Shown here piece after piece: positions 9,729-20,419 of a DNA stretch of 64,000 nucleotides; position 1 is the first letter of the stretch; each line of letters starts with the position of its first letter. A model generated the notes under the pieces. That model saw nothing but the letters and a program-made list of their open reading frames with translations. It had not been told where the DNA came from and did not search any database. The stretch spans positions 38,552-102,551 of the forward strand of contig NZ_FOJS01000005.1 in the NCBI RefSeq assembly GCF_900111865.1, written 5' to 3'. Origin of the DNA: Parageobacillus thermantarcticus (GTDB taxonomy: Bacteria > Bacillota > Bacilli > Bacillales > Anoxybacillaceae). Position numbers and translations under genes: made by a program.

Positions 9729-10751
9729 TTATTTGCGCATTTTCGGATCTAACGCGTCACGCAACCCGTCTGCCACTAAGTTAAAGCTCAAAATTAATAA
9801 GCTGATGACAATCGCTGGAATGATCATTATATGCGGATATGTTTGAATCGATTTATATCCATCGCTAACTAATGAACCAAGCGATGCTTCAGGCGGACGA
9901 ATGCCAAGACCGATAAAGCTTAAAAACGCTTCGGTGAAAATCGCGCTTGGAATCGTAAACATTGTCGTTATAATGATTGGACCGATGACGTTCGGGATTA
10001 AATGCTTAAAAATCAATCGGGAATTGGATGCTCCTAACGTACGGGCTGCAAGTACATATTCCATATTTTTTAATTTTAACACTTGCCCGCGGACGATCCG
10101 CGCCATCGTCGTCCAGCCAGTGATGACCATTGCCAGTGTAATTGAAATGATCCCAGGTTCAAAAATTAAAATAAACAAGATGACGATAATTAAACTCGGA
10201 ATACCATTTAATATTTCAATAATCCGCTGCATAATATTATCGATGCGGCCGCCGTAATAACCGGAAATGCCGCCATAGGCGATCCCGATAAACAGATCGA
10301 TTAACGCGGCCAATAACCCAATGTAAAGAGAAATACGCGTTCCGTACCACGTTCTTGTCCATAAATCGCGGCCTAAATCGTCTGTGCCAAACCAATAGTA
10401 TTCTTTAATGCCCCGCTCTTTATATACGTCAACCCCGTTTGCATCTTTCCCGTCTAAATTAAGCCAGCTAATATGCTCTAAGACCGGAACTTTCGGCGGC
10501 AGTTTCGCATGATTTAAATTTTGTTCTTTATACGTATGCTTGCTCGTCACCGGGGCGATAATCGCTGTGAGCGTTAAAATAATAATCATGATTAATCCGA
10601 CTATGGCTGCTTTATTCTTCCGTAAACGAATCCATGCATCTTGCCAAAATGTCAAACTTGGGCGAGCAATTTTTTCATGTTCGCTAACGTTCGGTGAAGC
10701 GGGTTGAAAAAGATCTGGTGAAAGATTTTCATAGTTTAATTTACCCATCAT
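9729..10751 (-). CDS. oppC: Oligopeptide ABC transporter permease OppC
   Basis: A 340-residue inner membrane permease with a long soluble N-terminal stretch, a first span near residues 48-70 and a cluster of five spans in the second half. The permease EAA loop appears as LAARTLGASNSRLIFKHLIP. It starts inside the end of oppB (TAA/ATG overlap), which implies translational coupling. Either of two adjacent ATG codons could be the start. Confidence 0.94.
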   Translation of the reverse strand: MMGKLNYENLSPDLFQPASPNVSEHEKIARPSLTFWQDAWIRLRKNKAAIVGLIMIIILTLTAIIAPVTSKHTYKEQNLNHAKLPPKVPVLEHISWLNLDGKDANGVDVYKERGIKEYYWFGTDDLGRDLWTRTWYGTRISLYIGLLAALIDLFIGIAYGGISGYYGGRIDNIMQRIIEILNGIPSLIIVILFILIFEPGIISITLAMVITGWTTMARIVRGQVLKLKNMEYVLAARTLGASNSRLIFKHLIPNVIGPIIITTMFTIPSAIFTEAFLSFIGLGIRPPEASLGSLVSDGYKSIQTYPHIMIIPAIVISLLILSFNLVADGLRDALDPKMRK

Positions 10752-11677
10752 TTATTCCCTCCCGCTAAACGAATACGTGGATCGACGACACCGTATAGTA
10801 TATCAACGATAAAAATCGCCAAAATAAGCAATGCAGAGTAGAACAATGTTGTTCCCATAATCACAGGGTAATCGTTTAATGAAATCGAACGGACAAATTG
10901 CTCCCCTAATCCAGGAACGGCGAAAATGTTCTCGATAACAAGGGTCCCCGTCATTAAGTTAACGATCATCGGACCAAGAATCGTAATAATCGGAATGAGC
11001 GAGTTGCGGATCGCATGTCTCACAATTACCGCTGCATTACTAATTCCTTTTGCCCTTGCCGTTAAAATATAGTCAGAGCTTAATACTTCCAGCATTTCCG
11101 TGCGCATAAAGCGGGCGATATTGGCGATAACGCTAACCGACAACGCAAGCGTTGGCAGAATCGTGTATTCAAATCCTTCCCAAAACGCGACTGGCAGCCA
11201 TTGCAATTTTACGCCGATAAAGTATTGCAAAAACCCGGCGAGCACAAATGATGGGATGGAGATTCCTAATACGGAAATAACGGTTGCCGTATAATCTCCC
11301 CACGTGTTATGGCGAATCGCCGCAAAAATACCAAGCAACAGTCCAACAACAGTACCAAATACAATCGCCTGAAAACCAAGCTGCGCCGATGGTCCGATTC
11401 GTTCCCCGATTAACTCCGTTACAGGGCGGTTATCATACTGGAACGAAACGCCTAAATCCCCTTTTAATAAATTACCTAAATAGCGGACATATTGAACCGG
11501 AACAGGATCATTTAAGCCATATTTTTCTAAAATAATTTGCCGTTGTTCTGGTGTTAATTTTTCTTGGTTTTGCAATGGCGAACCAGGAAGCAATTTCATC
11601 AAAAAGAACGTCACCGTTGCGATAATGAATAACGTAATGACCATATACACAATCCGTTTCATCACATATCGCGCCAT
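10748..11677 (-). CDS. oppB: Oligopeptide ABC transporter permease OppB
   Basis: A 309-residue six-span permease of the DppB/OppB type. The N-terminus MARYVMKRIVYMVITLFIIA leads into the first span, and the EAA loop reads LTARAKGISNAAVIVRHAIR. It is the first gene after the hairpin that follows oppA, so its expression depends on read-through from the oppA promoter or on its own weak promoter. Confidence 0.94.
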   Translation of the reverse strand: MARYVMKRIVYMVITLFIIATVTFFLMKLLPGSPLQNQEKLTPEQRQIILEKYGLNDPVPVQYVRYLGNLLKGDLGVSFQYDNRPVTELIGERIGPSAQLGFQAIVFGTVVGLLLGIFAAIRHNTWGDYTATVISVLGISIPSFVLAGFLQYFIGVKLQWLPVAFWEGFEYTILPTLALSVSVIANIARFMRTEMLEVLSSDYILTARAKGISNAAVIVRHAIRNSLIPIITILGPMIVNLMTGTLVIENIFAVPGLGEQFVRSISLNDYPVIMGTTLFYSALLILAIFIVDILYGVVDPRIRLAGGNK

Positions 11678-11762
11678 TGGAGCACCCCCTCTAATAAATA
11701 TTTTTAATATAATAATTTGAATCTTTGCTGTTTTTCAACATTTTTCGCCTTTTCAGGCAAAA

Positions 11763-11794
11763 GGAGAGTATATGTTTTTTCACATATACTCTCC
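11763..11794 (-). terminator. Attenuating hairpin between oppA and oppB
   Basis: A perfect 13-base inverted repeat (GGAGAGTATATGT / ACATATACTCTCC) with a six-base loop lies just after oppA. On the minus strand TTTTGCC follows, a modest T tract. A leaky terminator here would give more binding protein than permease, the usual need of peptide importers. Confidence 0.7.
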
Positions 11795-11815
11795 TCCGCA
11801 ATTATTGCAGAACTA

Positions 11816-13465
11816 TTATTCGATATACGCCCATTTAAAGCTGAAATCTCCGCCAAATGGGTGAATAACAATATCTTTTACATACTCGCGTTGCAAGTAC
11901 GCTCTACCACGCTGATAAAGCGGCGCGATCGGCACTTCTTCAAACAAGAGTTTTTCCGCTTTCAACATTGCATCCCAGCGGGCTTGCAGATCGCTTAGCA
12001 ACGTTGTTTTTGCATCTTTAACAAGCTTGTCGTATTCTGGGTTAGACCAGCCAGTTTGGTTGTGCGGGCTGTTTGTCACCCAAAGATCGATAAATGTCAT
12101 TGGGTCTTGATAGTCTGGGCCCCAGCCAGAGAAGGATAAATCATACTGCATGTTGCTTTCTAGCTCAAGCTTTTGTTTGAACGGTTGTTGTTTAATATTC
12201 ACAGTAAGGCCAGGCAAGTTCTTTTCAAGCTGTTCTTTAAGGTATTCGCCGATTTTCTTCGCAACATCATCGTCGTAGTTTAACAATTCAATGGTGAATT
12301 TGTCTTTGCCAAGCTCTTTTTTCGCTTGTTCCCATAATTTTTTCGCTTCTTTGACATCTGTTTTTATTAAGTCACCGTTTTCTTCACGGAAATCTTTTCC
12401 GTTTGGACCTTGAACAAAATCTTTAGGAACTAGGTAGTTTGCAGGAACTGTACCGTTATTTAAAAGCGTGTTAACAAGCGCTTCTTTGTCAACCGCCATG
12501 GCAATCGCTTTACGGGCGTTGACGTTTTTCAACAATTCATTTTTCGTGTTCATGCGCAGCCAGAAAATAGATGGTTCAAGGAATGTATGGAAGTTTTTAT
12601 CATTTTTGTATTTATCAACAAACTCTGCACTTAGACCAACACGGTCAACTTTTTTCGTTTCATAAAGGTTTACAGCTGTTGCCGTATCTTTTACGACTTT
12701 GACATTGATTGTTTCCAGCTTCACATTATCTTTATCCCAATAGTTCGGATTTTTCTTATATGTCCAGCCTTGTTCATGCTTCCATTCGCTTAATACGAAC
12801 GGACCGTTGTAAAGTGTCGTGTTTGCTTCCAAGCCATATTTCTCGCCTTGCGATTTAACGAATTTTTCATTTTGCGGCATGAACGAGCTAAATACCGTTA
12901 AGCTTACGAAATATGGAACTGGATTTTTCAATTCTACTTGAAGCGTATAATCATCTAGCGCTTTTACGCCAAGCTGGTCGACTGGCAATTTGCCTTGGTT
13001 GATTTCTTCTGCGTTTTTAATGTCATACATAATGTAGGCATATTCGGAAGCTGTTTTCGGATCTAATACTCTTCTCCACGCAAATACAAAGTCATGCGCC
13101 GTTACCGGGTCGCCGTTCGACCATTTTGCATCTTTGCGGAGTTTGAATGTGTAGACTTTGCCATCTTGGCTTACTTCATAACTTTCCGCCACCCCTGGAA
13201 GCGGTTTGTTATCTTTACCTAAACGGTAAAGACCTTCCATCACGTTGTTTAACACAATGAAAGACACTTCGTCTGTCGCAAGTGCGGGATCAAGCGTTGG
13301 AATTTCCTGAGTTTCAAGCAAATTCAGCACTTGCTCTTTCTTTTCGTCCGGCTTGTTTGCGGAGCCGTCCTTGTCTTTTGCTGTGTCGTTGTTGCCTCCG
13401 CAGGCTGCTAGAAACGTGGTGACAGCCAAAAGAAGCACCAGAAACAATGATAGTTTCTTTTTCAC
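11816..13465 (-). CDS. oppA: Oligopeptide-binding lipoprotein OppA
   Basis: The extracellular peptide-binding component of the Opp importer, 549 residues. A lipoprotein signal peptide (KKKLSLFLVLLLAVTTFLAAC) places the lipid-modified Cys at about residue 22. The mature domain is solute-binding family 5, with motifs such as AKWSNGDPVTAHDFVFAWRR. I chose GTG at 13465, directly after AAGGGGGGAC, over the ATG at 13525. The leader holds a large inverted repeat resembling paired CodY sites. Confidence 0.95.
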   Translation of the reverse strand: MKKKLSLFLVLLLAVTTFLAACGGNNDTAKDKDGSANKPDEKKEQVLNLLETQEIPTLDPALATDEVSFIVLNNVMEGLYRLGKDNKPLPGVAESYEVSQDGKVYTFKLRKDAKWSNGDPVTAHDFVFAWRRVLDPKTASEYAYIMYDIKNAEEINQGKLPVDQLGVKALDDYTLQVELKNPVPYFVSLTVFSSFMPQNEKFVKSQGEKYGLEANTTLYNGPFVLSEWKHEQGWTYKKNPNYWDKDNVKLETINVKVVKDTATAVNLYETKKVDRVGLSAEFVDKYKNDKNFHTFLEPSIFWLRMNTKNELLKNVNARKAIAMAVDKEALVNTLLNNGTVPANYLVPKDFVQGPNGKDFREENGDLIKTDVKEAKKLWEQAKKELGKDKFTIELLNYDDDVAKKIGEYLKEQLEKNLPGLTVNIKQQPFKQKLELESNMQYDLSFSGWGPDYQDPMTFIDLWVTNSPHNQTGWSNPEYDKLVKDAKTTLLSDLQARWDAMLKAEKLLFEEVPIAPLYQRGRAYLQREYVKDIVIHPFGGDFSFKWAYIE

Positions 13466-13504
13466 TAAAAAGTCCCCCCTTAAGAAAATATAATAGTTTA
13501 TCAT

Positions 13505-13538
13505 AAATCTTCTGAAATATCGCATTTTCAGAAGATTT
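13505..13538 (-). promoter_or_regulatory. CodY-like paired site / leader inverted repeat of oppA
   Basis: A perfect 13-base inverted repeat (AAATCTTCTGAAA / TTTCAGAAGATTT, eight-base spacer) lies 40 bases before the oppA start. Read on the minus strand one arm is AATCTTCTGAAAATG, 13 of 15 matches to the CodY consensus AATTTTCWGAAAATT. It could be a CodY operator or an mRNA stem; both are inference. Confidence 0.5.
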
Positions 13539-13921
13539 TGCCTAAAGAAGTTATTATGTATTATATGTGTAATATATTATATATAGTATTAATATACTTG
13601 AAAAGAATTTTTTTATTTTTCTAAATAAAACTCCTTTAGTTTGAGATAGTTAGAGGCAATATAATTAATTTGAATTTTAACGAAATTTTTACTAAATGTA
13701 AACAAAAAATTTTCATAAATCCATAAAAGAAAGCGATTACAATATAATTTTTTTCGATAAATTTAGAATTAAAAGTAAATATTTATAAGATTTTCAAAAT
13801 AAATCTGTTTTTTCTAATATAATTTATTCAATATTCAAAAATTTTATCGTACAAAAAATTCACTTCTGTTAACTTTATGATAAAATGTGTATGGATCATT
13901 TAACTGCTTGGGAGGTATAAA
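13539..13921. other. A+T-rich gene-free stretch before oppA and DUF3899 gene
   Basis: Extremely A+T-rich divergent region without convincing reading frames. On the minus strand several TATAAT-like hexamers occur around 13555-13595 and are candidates for the oppA promoter. On the plus strand TATGATAAAATGTG near 13875-13888 could serve the downstream gene. Confidence 0.4.
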
Positions 13922-14293
13922 GTGAAGGTAGTCACCATGCGCACATTTCTGCTTACTGTCGCCATCTTAACCATCAGTTTTTTTATCGTTTTATTTCAGG
14001 GAGAATGGTCGCTTCTTTCCTTTGTCAATGTTACGTTCCTGCTTTCGCTTTTGCCTCTTATGATCGGCGGGTTTTTATTCGTGTATGAACAGGGATTCTT
14101 CAACAGTTTTGCATATGGTTTTCGGAAGCTGCATAAAAGCAGGTCGAAAGCGGAGCGTTATCTAGCAGAGTTACAAGGCACATCCGCTGGACAACCTATC
14201 CATCCTAAAAAGTTTGCCATTACGTATCCGCTCTTGTTTTCAGGCTTGACTCTTGTTCTCCTGATGATTGCTGTCGGATATGCTATACGGTAA
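13922..14293 (+). CDS. DUF3899 membrane protein
   Basis: A 123-residue protein with three predicted spans (about residues 7-26, 32-54 and 100-122) and a basic central loop (FRKLHKSRSKAERYLAEL). This layout fits the DUF3899 family of Bacillaceae. The start is GTG at 13922 behind GGGAGGTATAAA. Function unknown. It precedes trpS but trpS has its own promoter. Confidence 0.7.
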   Translation: MKVVTMRTFLLTVAILTISFFIVLFQGEWSLLSFVNVTFLLSLLPLMIGGFLFVYEQGFFNSFAYGFRKLHKSRSKAERYLAELQGTSAGQPIHPKKFAITYPLLFSGLTLVLLMIAVGYAIR

Positions 14294-14295
14294 AG

Positions 14296-14324
14296 TTGCA
14301 GCAACTATCGCTTTGCTTTATAAT
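14296..14324 (+). promoter_or_regulatory. Promoter of the trpS leader
   Basis: TTGCAG at 14296-14301 and TATAAT at 14319-14324 are separated by exactly 17 bases. The T-box leader begins shortly after. Confidence 0.7.
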
Positions 14325-14334
14325 ATAAAGCAAT

Positions 14335-14604
14335 CAATCATATGGAACATGCGATGAGAAAGAGGAGTACATATTGCGATGCTTTCAGAGAGCTTGTGGT
14401 TGGTGCGAACAAGCAGCTAGCAATATGGAATGGGCTTTCGAGCATCCGGCTGAACGAGAGTAGGCTTTGGACGCCTGCCTTGCGTTATCAAGGCGCCATG
14501 CGCATACGTGCATGGGCAGAGTGATTGCACATCATGTGCAATAACTAGGGTGGCAACGCGGTCCTATCGTCCCTAACGTTGAAGGGGGTAGGGCCTTTTT
14601 AAAT
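14335..14604 (+). ncRNA. T-box leader (tryptophan) upstream of trpS
   Basis: A tRNA-sensing riboswitch. Stem I carries the apical GGTGCGAAC element (14402-14410). The specifier loop reads GGAA-TGG, so TGG (Trp) lies at 14431-14433. The T-box sequence AGGGTGGCAACGCGG is at 14547-14561. The terminator pairs GGTCCTA with TAGGGCC and ends in TTTTT near 14600. Uncharged tRNA-Trp should stabilise the antiterminator and raise TrpS. Confidence 0.92.
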
Positions 14605-14610
14605 GGATAA

Positions 14611-15612
<1,002 letters not shown>

Positions 15613-15613
15613 T

Positions 15614-15646
15614 AAAAGCAAGCCGAAAAAACGGCTTGCTTTTTTA
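15614..15646 (+). terminator. trpS terminator
   Basis: AAAAGCAAGCCG pairs with CGGCTTGCTTTT, six-base A loop, followed by T run. Immediately after the trpS stop. Confidence 0.85.
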
Positions 15647-15720
15647 TCCATGCACGAATTCCACCGTTAACCTCTGCGGCTTGCCTTATCGTTGACTTTG
15701 CGCATAAGCAGCCGCGATGC

Positions 15721-16461
15721 TTAGTTCACTTTTGGCTCTTGCTCCATTTCCCACAGCTTTTCAAAAAACGGCTGCCCTTTAATTAATTTTTCGCATAACT
15801 GCACATGTTTATCAGACCAGCCGTATTTTGTCTCCTCGTATAAACGTTGCCATGCCTCTTCAAACGTCATTTTTTGAATGTCAGGATATTTGTGCGGCGC
15901 CCATTCCGTATACCAGTAGCGCACCTCTGCGACGTTTTTCGTCGAACGGAGTTGATCGAGCGCCATAAACAGCAGTTGTTTAAGTTGTCTCTCCTTTCGT
16001 GTAAGCCCGCACATCCATTCCGGAGAAGGAGACAAAATATGGTACGTTTTTTCATGGACTGGCAACGGATATGGTTCTTCTTCGTGGCCAGCAGTCATTT
16101 CGTATACTAATTGCTCCTGTCTTGGAATAAGGCGGCTTTTCCGAATCGGGATGTTATAGCCAATCGTATCAACAGCGAGAATGCCGCAACCGTCTGTAAT
16201 AACAAAACAATAATCAAGCTGGATGCGCTCATGATTTTTCCGTAAATATGCTTTTTGGTATACGTCCTCAAGAAGCGGCTTCGGAATTTCCGATAAACTG
16301 TTTTCTATATAGTCAAATAGCGCAGAAGAAACTTTAAGAAGCGGCACTTGATCGAGCAGTTCCACTTGATCATCTTTTCGCCATTCATGGAAATGGCATA
16401 CGTTATATCCATTTTCTTCTCCTTCAAACCAATTGACCCAAACATCATGCAAATACAGCAT
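15721..16461 (-). CDS. yjbA: DUF3603 protein, YjbA-like
   Basis: A 246-residue soluble protein of unknown function. It resembles Bacillus YjbA in its N-terminus ([20 protein letters not shown]) and in its position beside trpS. It has no signal peptide, transmembrane segment or recognised catalytic motif. Confidence 0.75.
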   Translation of the reverse strand: MLYLHDVWVNWFEGEENGYNVCHFHEWRKDDQVELLDQVPLLKVSSALFDYIENSLSEIPKPLLEDVYQKAYLRKNHERIQLDYCFVITDGCGILAVDTIGYNIPIRKSRLIPRQEQLVYEMTAGHEEEPYPLPVHEKTYHILSPSPEWMCGLTRKERQLKQLLFMALDQLRSTKNVAEVRYWYTEWAPHKYPDIQKMTFEEAWQRLYEETKYGWSDKHVQLCEKLIKGQPFFEKLWEMEQEPKVN

Positions 16462-16552
16462 ACGATACCCCCTCGCTTCTAAACAAAACTTATTTGTCCA
16501 TCAGTATAGGCAGAGGGGGCAAATTTTATTCCATTTAATCCTTTTTTATCCA

Positions 16553-16759
16553 TCACTCTTCTCGATAAGGAAAGTATAAGCTTCCTAGCATTAGCAAAAG
16601 CCCTATTGGAAGTAAATAGCATTCTACTTTTGTGCGAATATAGGCAAAATATCCGCTCCATCCTTGCTCCGGTGTCATCATGTTTAAATAAGCAAGCATT
16701 GCCACCCCGCCAACGACCGAAATCCCAAAACCAACTAAGTAAACGAATAGGCGAATCAT
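16553..16759 (-). CDS. Small two-span membrane protein, unknown
   Basis: A 68-residue protein with two hydrophobic segments (about residues 3-26 and 46-63). GAGGAGCCCG precedes the ATG. It lies between yjaZ and yjbA on the same strand. No family recognised. Confidence 0.55.
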   Translation of the reverse strand: MIRLFVYLVGFGISVVGGVAMLAYLNMMTPEQGWSGYFAYIRTKVECYLLPIGLLLMLGSLYFPYREE

Positions 16760-16826
16760 CGGGCTCCTCTTCTTTCTCTTAGACTTGTCCGTCTTATGTT
16801 TTACATATATGAGCCCTCGATGACTA

Positions 16827-17624
16827 TCATGACTTCTTGTCGTCTTCTAACGAAGCAAGCCGCAACATCTGTTCAGAATTCATGTTCATTAACTCGGAAA
16901 AACGGGCGCCATGTTCAAGGCAGCGGCGAACGATATAATACCCGACCGCATACCCAAGCATGGTTGGATAAAAACCAAGCCCGTAAAGAAGTCGAGAATA
17001 TAACGGATGTTTCGATAACATCGATTTATGCGGTGATACGTATCGTTTCCAAAAGCTGCAAAGCTGCTCGTCCGAGTAATAGGTCGTCCACCTTGCTTGC
17101 TGTTCCTTGCCGACATACCGGCACACAGCGTTTTCAGCAAGCCCTTCTAATACGATCGCATCTAAAAGTGTGGTATCTTCGTTTTCCTTCTTTTGTTTTT
17201 TCAAACGGCAAACGTGATTATACTCATGTGTTATCAACGCTTCAATTTCTTTATCCGTATGGTGTGGCAATAAAAAAATAAATAATTTGTCATGAAAGGC
17301 GATCCCTCCTTTACTATTAAACTCACGCGCGAATTTCCGGTTATGAGGATCAGCTGGAAAAAGAAAAAGAGGCACATCCGGGCCGTTCCATTCCTTTTTT
17401 CGCTTTTCGTAAACCGCCTCGACCCGTCCCCATATGTTTTTTTGTTTCATTTGCTCAATCGTTTCTTTTATGTTTTTTGACGGTCGATACATACCGTAGT
17501 GCACAAGATGGAAGTAAATATCGCGCTCGTTCGCGTCTGGAAAGTAAAAAACAAGGTGCCGGCATAGGCGAACGGGATCATCATACCATTCGTCAAGCCA
17601 TCGATCGGTGCGAATAACCGGCAT
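16827..17624 (-). CDS. yjaZ: DUF2268 putative zinc protease, YjaZ-like
   Basis: A 265-residue protein with a THEYNHVCRLKK segment near residue 135, an HExxH zinc-binding motif, and a downstream glutamate in LEGLAENAV. This suggests a metallopeptidase of the DUF2268 family; no substrate is known. I chose ATG at 17624 behind AAAGAGGTGACAAGC over one seven codons upstream. As in B. subtilis it lies next to fabF. Confidence 0.75.
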   Translation of the reverse strand: MPVIRTDRWLDEWYDDPVRLCRHLVFYFPDANERDIYFHLVHYGMYRPSKNIKETIEQMKQKNIWGRVEAVYEKRKKEWNGPDVPLFLFPADPHNRKFAREFNSKGGIAFHDKLFIFLLPHHTDKEIEALITHEYNHVCRLKKQKKENEDTTLLDAIVLEGLAENAVCRYVGKEQQARWTTYYSDEQLCSFWKRYVSPHKSMLSKHPLYSRLLYGLGFYPTMLGYAVGYYIVRRCLEHGARFSELMNMNSEQMLRLASLEDDKKS

Positions 17625-17680
17625 GCTTGTCACCTCTTTTTCCATTTTTTCTATCGTATGATCGAAACGAAAAAGAGGTG

Positions 17681-17714
17681 AAAAAAGGGCTATCTCTTTT
17701 TGTCGAGATAGCCC
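17681..17714 (-). terminator. fabH-fabF operon terminator
   Basis: GGGCTATCTC and GAGATAGCCC form a ten-pair stem. On the minus strand TTTTTT follows. It lies just after the fabF stop. Confidence 0.85.
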
Positions 17715-17721
17715 GTCACCA

Positions 17722-18963
17722 TTATTTTACATATTTTTTAAAAATCAATGTCGCGTTATGTCCGCCAAATCCGAGAGAATTGCTTAACACCGCGTTTACT
17801 TCCTGCTTTCTCGCCGCATTTGGCACATAGTCAAGATCGCATTCCGGATCAGGAGTTTCATAGTTCATCGTCGGCGGGATTACGCCATCTTTAATCGTTA
17901 ATACAGAAAATATCGCTTCTACTGCGCCAGCCGCTCCTAGCAAATGTCCGGTCATCGACTTTGTCGAGCTGACCGCCAGCTTGTACGCATGGTCTCCGAA
18001 CACTTCTTTAATCGCCATCGTTTCATATTTGTCATTGTATTCCGTACTCGTGCCGTGAGCATTAATATAATCGATTTCTTCCGGCTTCATTCCCGCATCG
18101 GCCAACGCTTGACGCATCGCGCGGACGCCGCCTTCCCCGCCTGGAGCTGGCGCGGTAATATGGTATGCGTCCCCTGTCGCACCGTAGCCGACGATTTCCG
18201 CATAAATCGGCGCGCCGCGGCGCAACGCATGCTCCAGTTCTTCCAATACAAGAATTCCTGCTCCTTCCCCCATCACAAAACCATCCCGGTTTTTGTCAAA
18301 CGGGCGGCTTGCCGTTTTTGGGTCCGGATTCGTTGATAGCGCCGTATTCGCGCAAAATCCGGCTAACGCCATTTTTGTGATCGGGGCTTCTGTGCCGCCG
18401 GTAATCATCACGTCGGCATCGCCGCGTTGAATAACTTTAAAGGCATCGCCAATCGAATTGGTGCCTGTTGCACAAGCGGTGACAGTGCAAGAATTGATTC
18501 CTTTCGCACCTAGAATGATCGATACTTGTCCTGCCGCCATATCCGGAATCATCATCGGCACAAAAAACGGGCTTACCCGGCGGTAGCCGCGTTTTTGGAA
18601 AATTTCAAACTGCTGCTCATACGTTTCCATCCCGCCGATTCCAGAGCCGATCCAAACGCCGACTCTCGTTGCATTTTCTTCGGTGATTTCTAATTTTGCG
18701 TCTTCTACCGCCATCAACGCGGCAGCGACAGCATATTGCGTAAAACGGTCCATTTTGCGCGCTTCACGTCGATCAATAAATTGTTCCACATCGAAGTCTT
18801 TCACTTCTGCCGCCACTTTTGCCGGGAATTCATCCGGATTGACGCGCGTAAGTATTCCGATTCCTGATTTGCCGGCAATAATATTTTTCCACGTCGTTTC
18901 CACATTGTTCCCAAGCGGTGTTACCGCTCCAAGACCTGTAACAACGACTCGTCTCTTTTCCAT
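17722..18963 (-). CDS. fabF: 3-oxoacyl-ACP synthase II (FabF)
   Basis: A 413-residue condensing enzyme that elongates acyl-ACP with malonyl-ACP in type II fatty acid synthesis. The catalytic Cys is in [16 protein letters not shown], and the two histidines are in [11 protein letters not shown] and [14 protein letters not shown]. Length is standard. It follows fabH by 30 bases with AAGGAGAGACGG ahead of ATG, so the two form an operon. Confidence 0.97.
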   Translation of the reverse strand: MEKRRVVVTGLGAVTPLGNNVETTWKNIIAGKSGIGILTRVNPDEFPAKVAAEVKDFDVEQFIDRREARKMDRFTQYAVAAALMAVEDAKLEITEENATRVGVWIGSGIGGMETYEQQFEIFQKRGYRRVSPFFVPMMIPDMAAGQVSIILGAKGINSCTVTACATGTNSIGDAFKVIQRGDADVMITGGTEAPITKMALAGFCANTALSTNPDPKTASRPFDKNRDGFVMGEGAGILVLEELEHALRRGAPIYAEIVGYGATGDAYHITAPAPGGEGGVRAMRQALADAGMKPEEIDYINAHGTSTEYNDKYETMAIKEVFGDHAYKLAVSSTKSMTGHLLGAAGAVEAIFSVLTIKDGVIPPTMNYETPDPECDLDYVPNAARKQEVNAVLSNSLGFGGHNATLIFKKYVK

Positions 18964-18993
18964 CGCTTCCGTCTCTCCTTCCGTATTGAGCTA

Positions 18994-19926
18994 CTAGCGG
19001 CCCCAACGCAAAGCGATTGCACCCCACGTTAATCCGCCGCCAAATCCAACCATAATAATGAGGTCATCATCTTTGATTTTTCCTGCTTCTAATTCTTCAA
19101 CGATTGAAATTGGAATGGAAGCTGCTGAAGTGTTTCCGTATTTTCGAATAGTTGTTGACATTTTCTCTTCCGGCAGTTCAAGACGCTGTCTAGCCGCTTC
19201 GACAATGCGAATATTTGCTTGATGTGGAATGAGAAAATCAACATCGTTTTTCGATAATCCTGCTTTTTCTAAGACGTTAATGCATGATTCTCCCATTTGA
19301 CGGACGGCAAATTTGAATACTTCTCTACCGTTCATCACGATATATTCGTCTTTATATAAATGTTTTCCTCCTGTTCCGTCCGCTCCTAATTCAAACGACA
19401 AAATGCCTCGTCCTTCGGAAACAGGACCCATCACGACCGCACCGGCGCCGTCACCAAATAACACCGCCGTATTGCGGTCATTCCAGTCGGTAATTTTTGA
19501 TAATTTTTCCGCTCCCACTACCAATATATAACGATACGCACCATTGTCAATAAATTGGCTTGCTGTCACCATTCCGTAAATAAAGCCCGCGCATGCCGCG
19601 CTAATATCCAACGCCGCCGCTTTTGTCGCGCCAAGCCGCTCCTGCAGCATGCAGGCGACAGATGGAAATGCTCTGTCAGGCGTTACTGTTGCTACTAAAA
19701 TTAAGTCAATATCTTGCGCGGAAATTTCCGCGTCATCCAACGCCTTTTTCGCCGCAAAATACGCCATGTCGGACGTATCGATATCATCTGCAGCAATTCT
19801 CCGTTCTTCAATCCCTGTTCTCGTCCGAATCCATTCGTCCGATGTATCCATCATTTTCTCCAAATCAAAATTTGTCAACACCTTTTCTGGCAAATACCGT
19901 CCGATTCCAATAATACCTGCTCCCAC
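18994..19926 (-). CDS. fabH: 3-oxoacyl-ACP synthase III (FabH)
   Basis: This enzyme starts fatty acid synthesis by condensing acyl-CoA primer with malonyl-ACP. The catalytic triad is visible as Cys in [12 protein letters not shown], His in IPHQANIRI and Asn in [10 protein letters not shown] place the start at GTG 19926 (310 residues): AAAGGAG is eight to nine bases ahead, whereas the ATG at 19935 touches it. The protein then matches the usual M-x-AGI-x-GIGRY start. Probably controlled by FapR. Confidence 0.95.
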   Translation of the reverse strand: MGAGIIGIGRYLPEKVLTNFDLEKMMDTSDEWIRTRTGIEERRIAADDIDTSDMAYFAAKKALDDAEISAQDIDLILVATVTPDRAFPSVACMLQERLGATKAAALDISAACAGFIYGMVTASQFIDNGAYRYILVVGAEKLSKITDWNDRNTAVLFGDGAGAVVMGPVSEGRGILSFELGADGTGGKHLYKDEYIVMNGREVFKFAVRQMGESCINVLEKAGLSKNDVDFLIPHQANIRIVEAARQRLELPEEKMSTTIRKYGNTSAASIPISIVEELEAGKIKDDDLIIMVGFGGGLTWGAIALRWGR

Positions 19927-19958
19927 GCCGAACATCTCCTTTAGTATATAACCAATTA

Positions 19959-20003
19959 TTATTACTTGGTACTAATTTTATCGCAAATACGAAAAACACG
20001 CAA
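19959..20003 (-). promoter_or_regulatory. fabHF promoter with FapR-like operator
   Basis: On the minus strand TTGCGT (19998-20003) and TAAAAT (19975-19980) are 17 bases apart. Directly downstream, 19959-19975 reads TTAGTACCAAGTAATAA on that strand, a near palindrome like FapR operators. FapR senses malonyl-CoA and is known to control fabHA-fabF in B. subtilis; its action here is inferred. Confidence 0.7.
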
Positions 20004-20100
20004 TAGAAAGATGTAAAGCGTGTAATTTGTCTAATCACTTTCTTATTTTTCACATACAGTGCTAATAAAGGAAAAAAGAAAGGGAGGAGGCGTTGTTACT

Positions 20101-20349
20101 GTGGATGATCAAGAGCAGACAAAGCAACATAACGAACAATTCGATCGTTTTTCCCGTTTAATGTTTGGTCCCTTTCCGCCGCGGTCGCGCCAGTCGCGTG
20201 ACGCATCTGTTCAAAACGAGTCTTCTTCCGAGCAAGGCCTTGATTTTTCGCAGCTTATGCAAAATATCGATACGCTCATCTCTTCATTTGACCAATTAAA
20301 GCCGTTGATGAAAAAAATTACTTCTTTCGTAAATATGTTAAAAAAATAA
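20101..20349 (+). CDS. Small acidic/polar protein, YjzB-like
   Basis: An 82-residue soluble protein, polar at the N-terminus and with a helical C-terminal part (DFSQLMQNIDTLISSFDQLKPL). I chose GTG at 20101 behind GGGAGGAGGC; a frame from 20059 is possible. It lies divergent from fabH, where B. subtilis carries yjzB, so it is likely the positional equivalent. Neighbouring med and comZ of B. subtilis are missing here. Confidence 0.5.
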   Translation: MDDQEQTKQHNEQFDRFSRLMFGPFPPRSRQSRDASVQNESSSEQGLDFSQLMQNIDTLISSFDQLKPLMKKITSFVNMLKK

Positions 20350-20378
20350 GAGGCGTAAGAAACGAACGCCTCTTTTTA
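20348..20378 (+). terminator. Terminator after the YjzB-like gene
   Basis: AAGAGGCGT / ACGCCTCTT stem followed by TTTTT. Confidence 0.75.
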
Positions 20379-20419
20379 TATGAACTTTTAACTACAATAT
20401 CCCACCGAATACAAAGAAT

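Noticed and set aside
14342..14524. 60-codon frame before trpS
   Set aside because: It lies entirely within the T-box leader, overlapping stem I and the specifier loop; no ribosome site.
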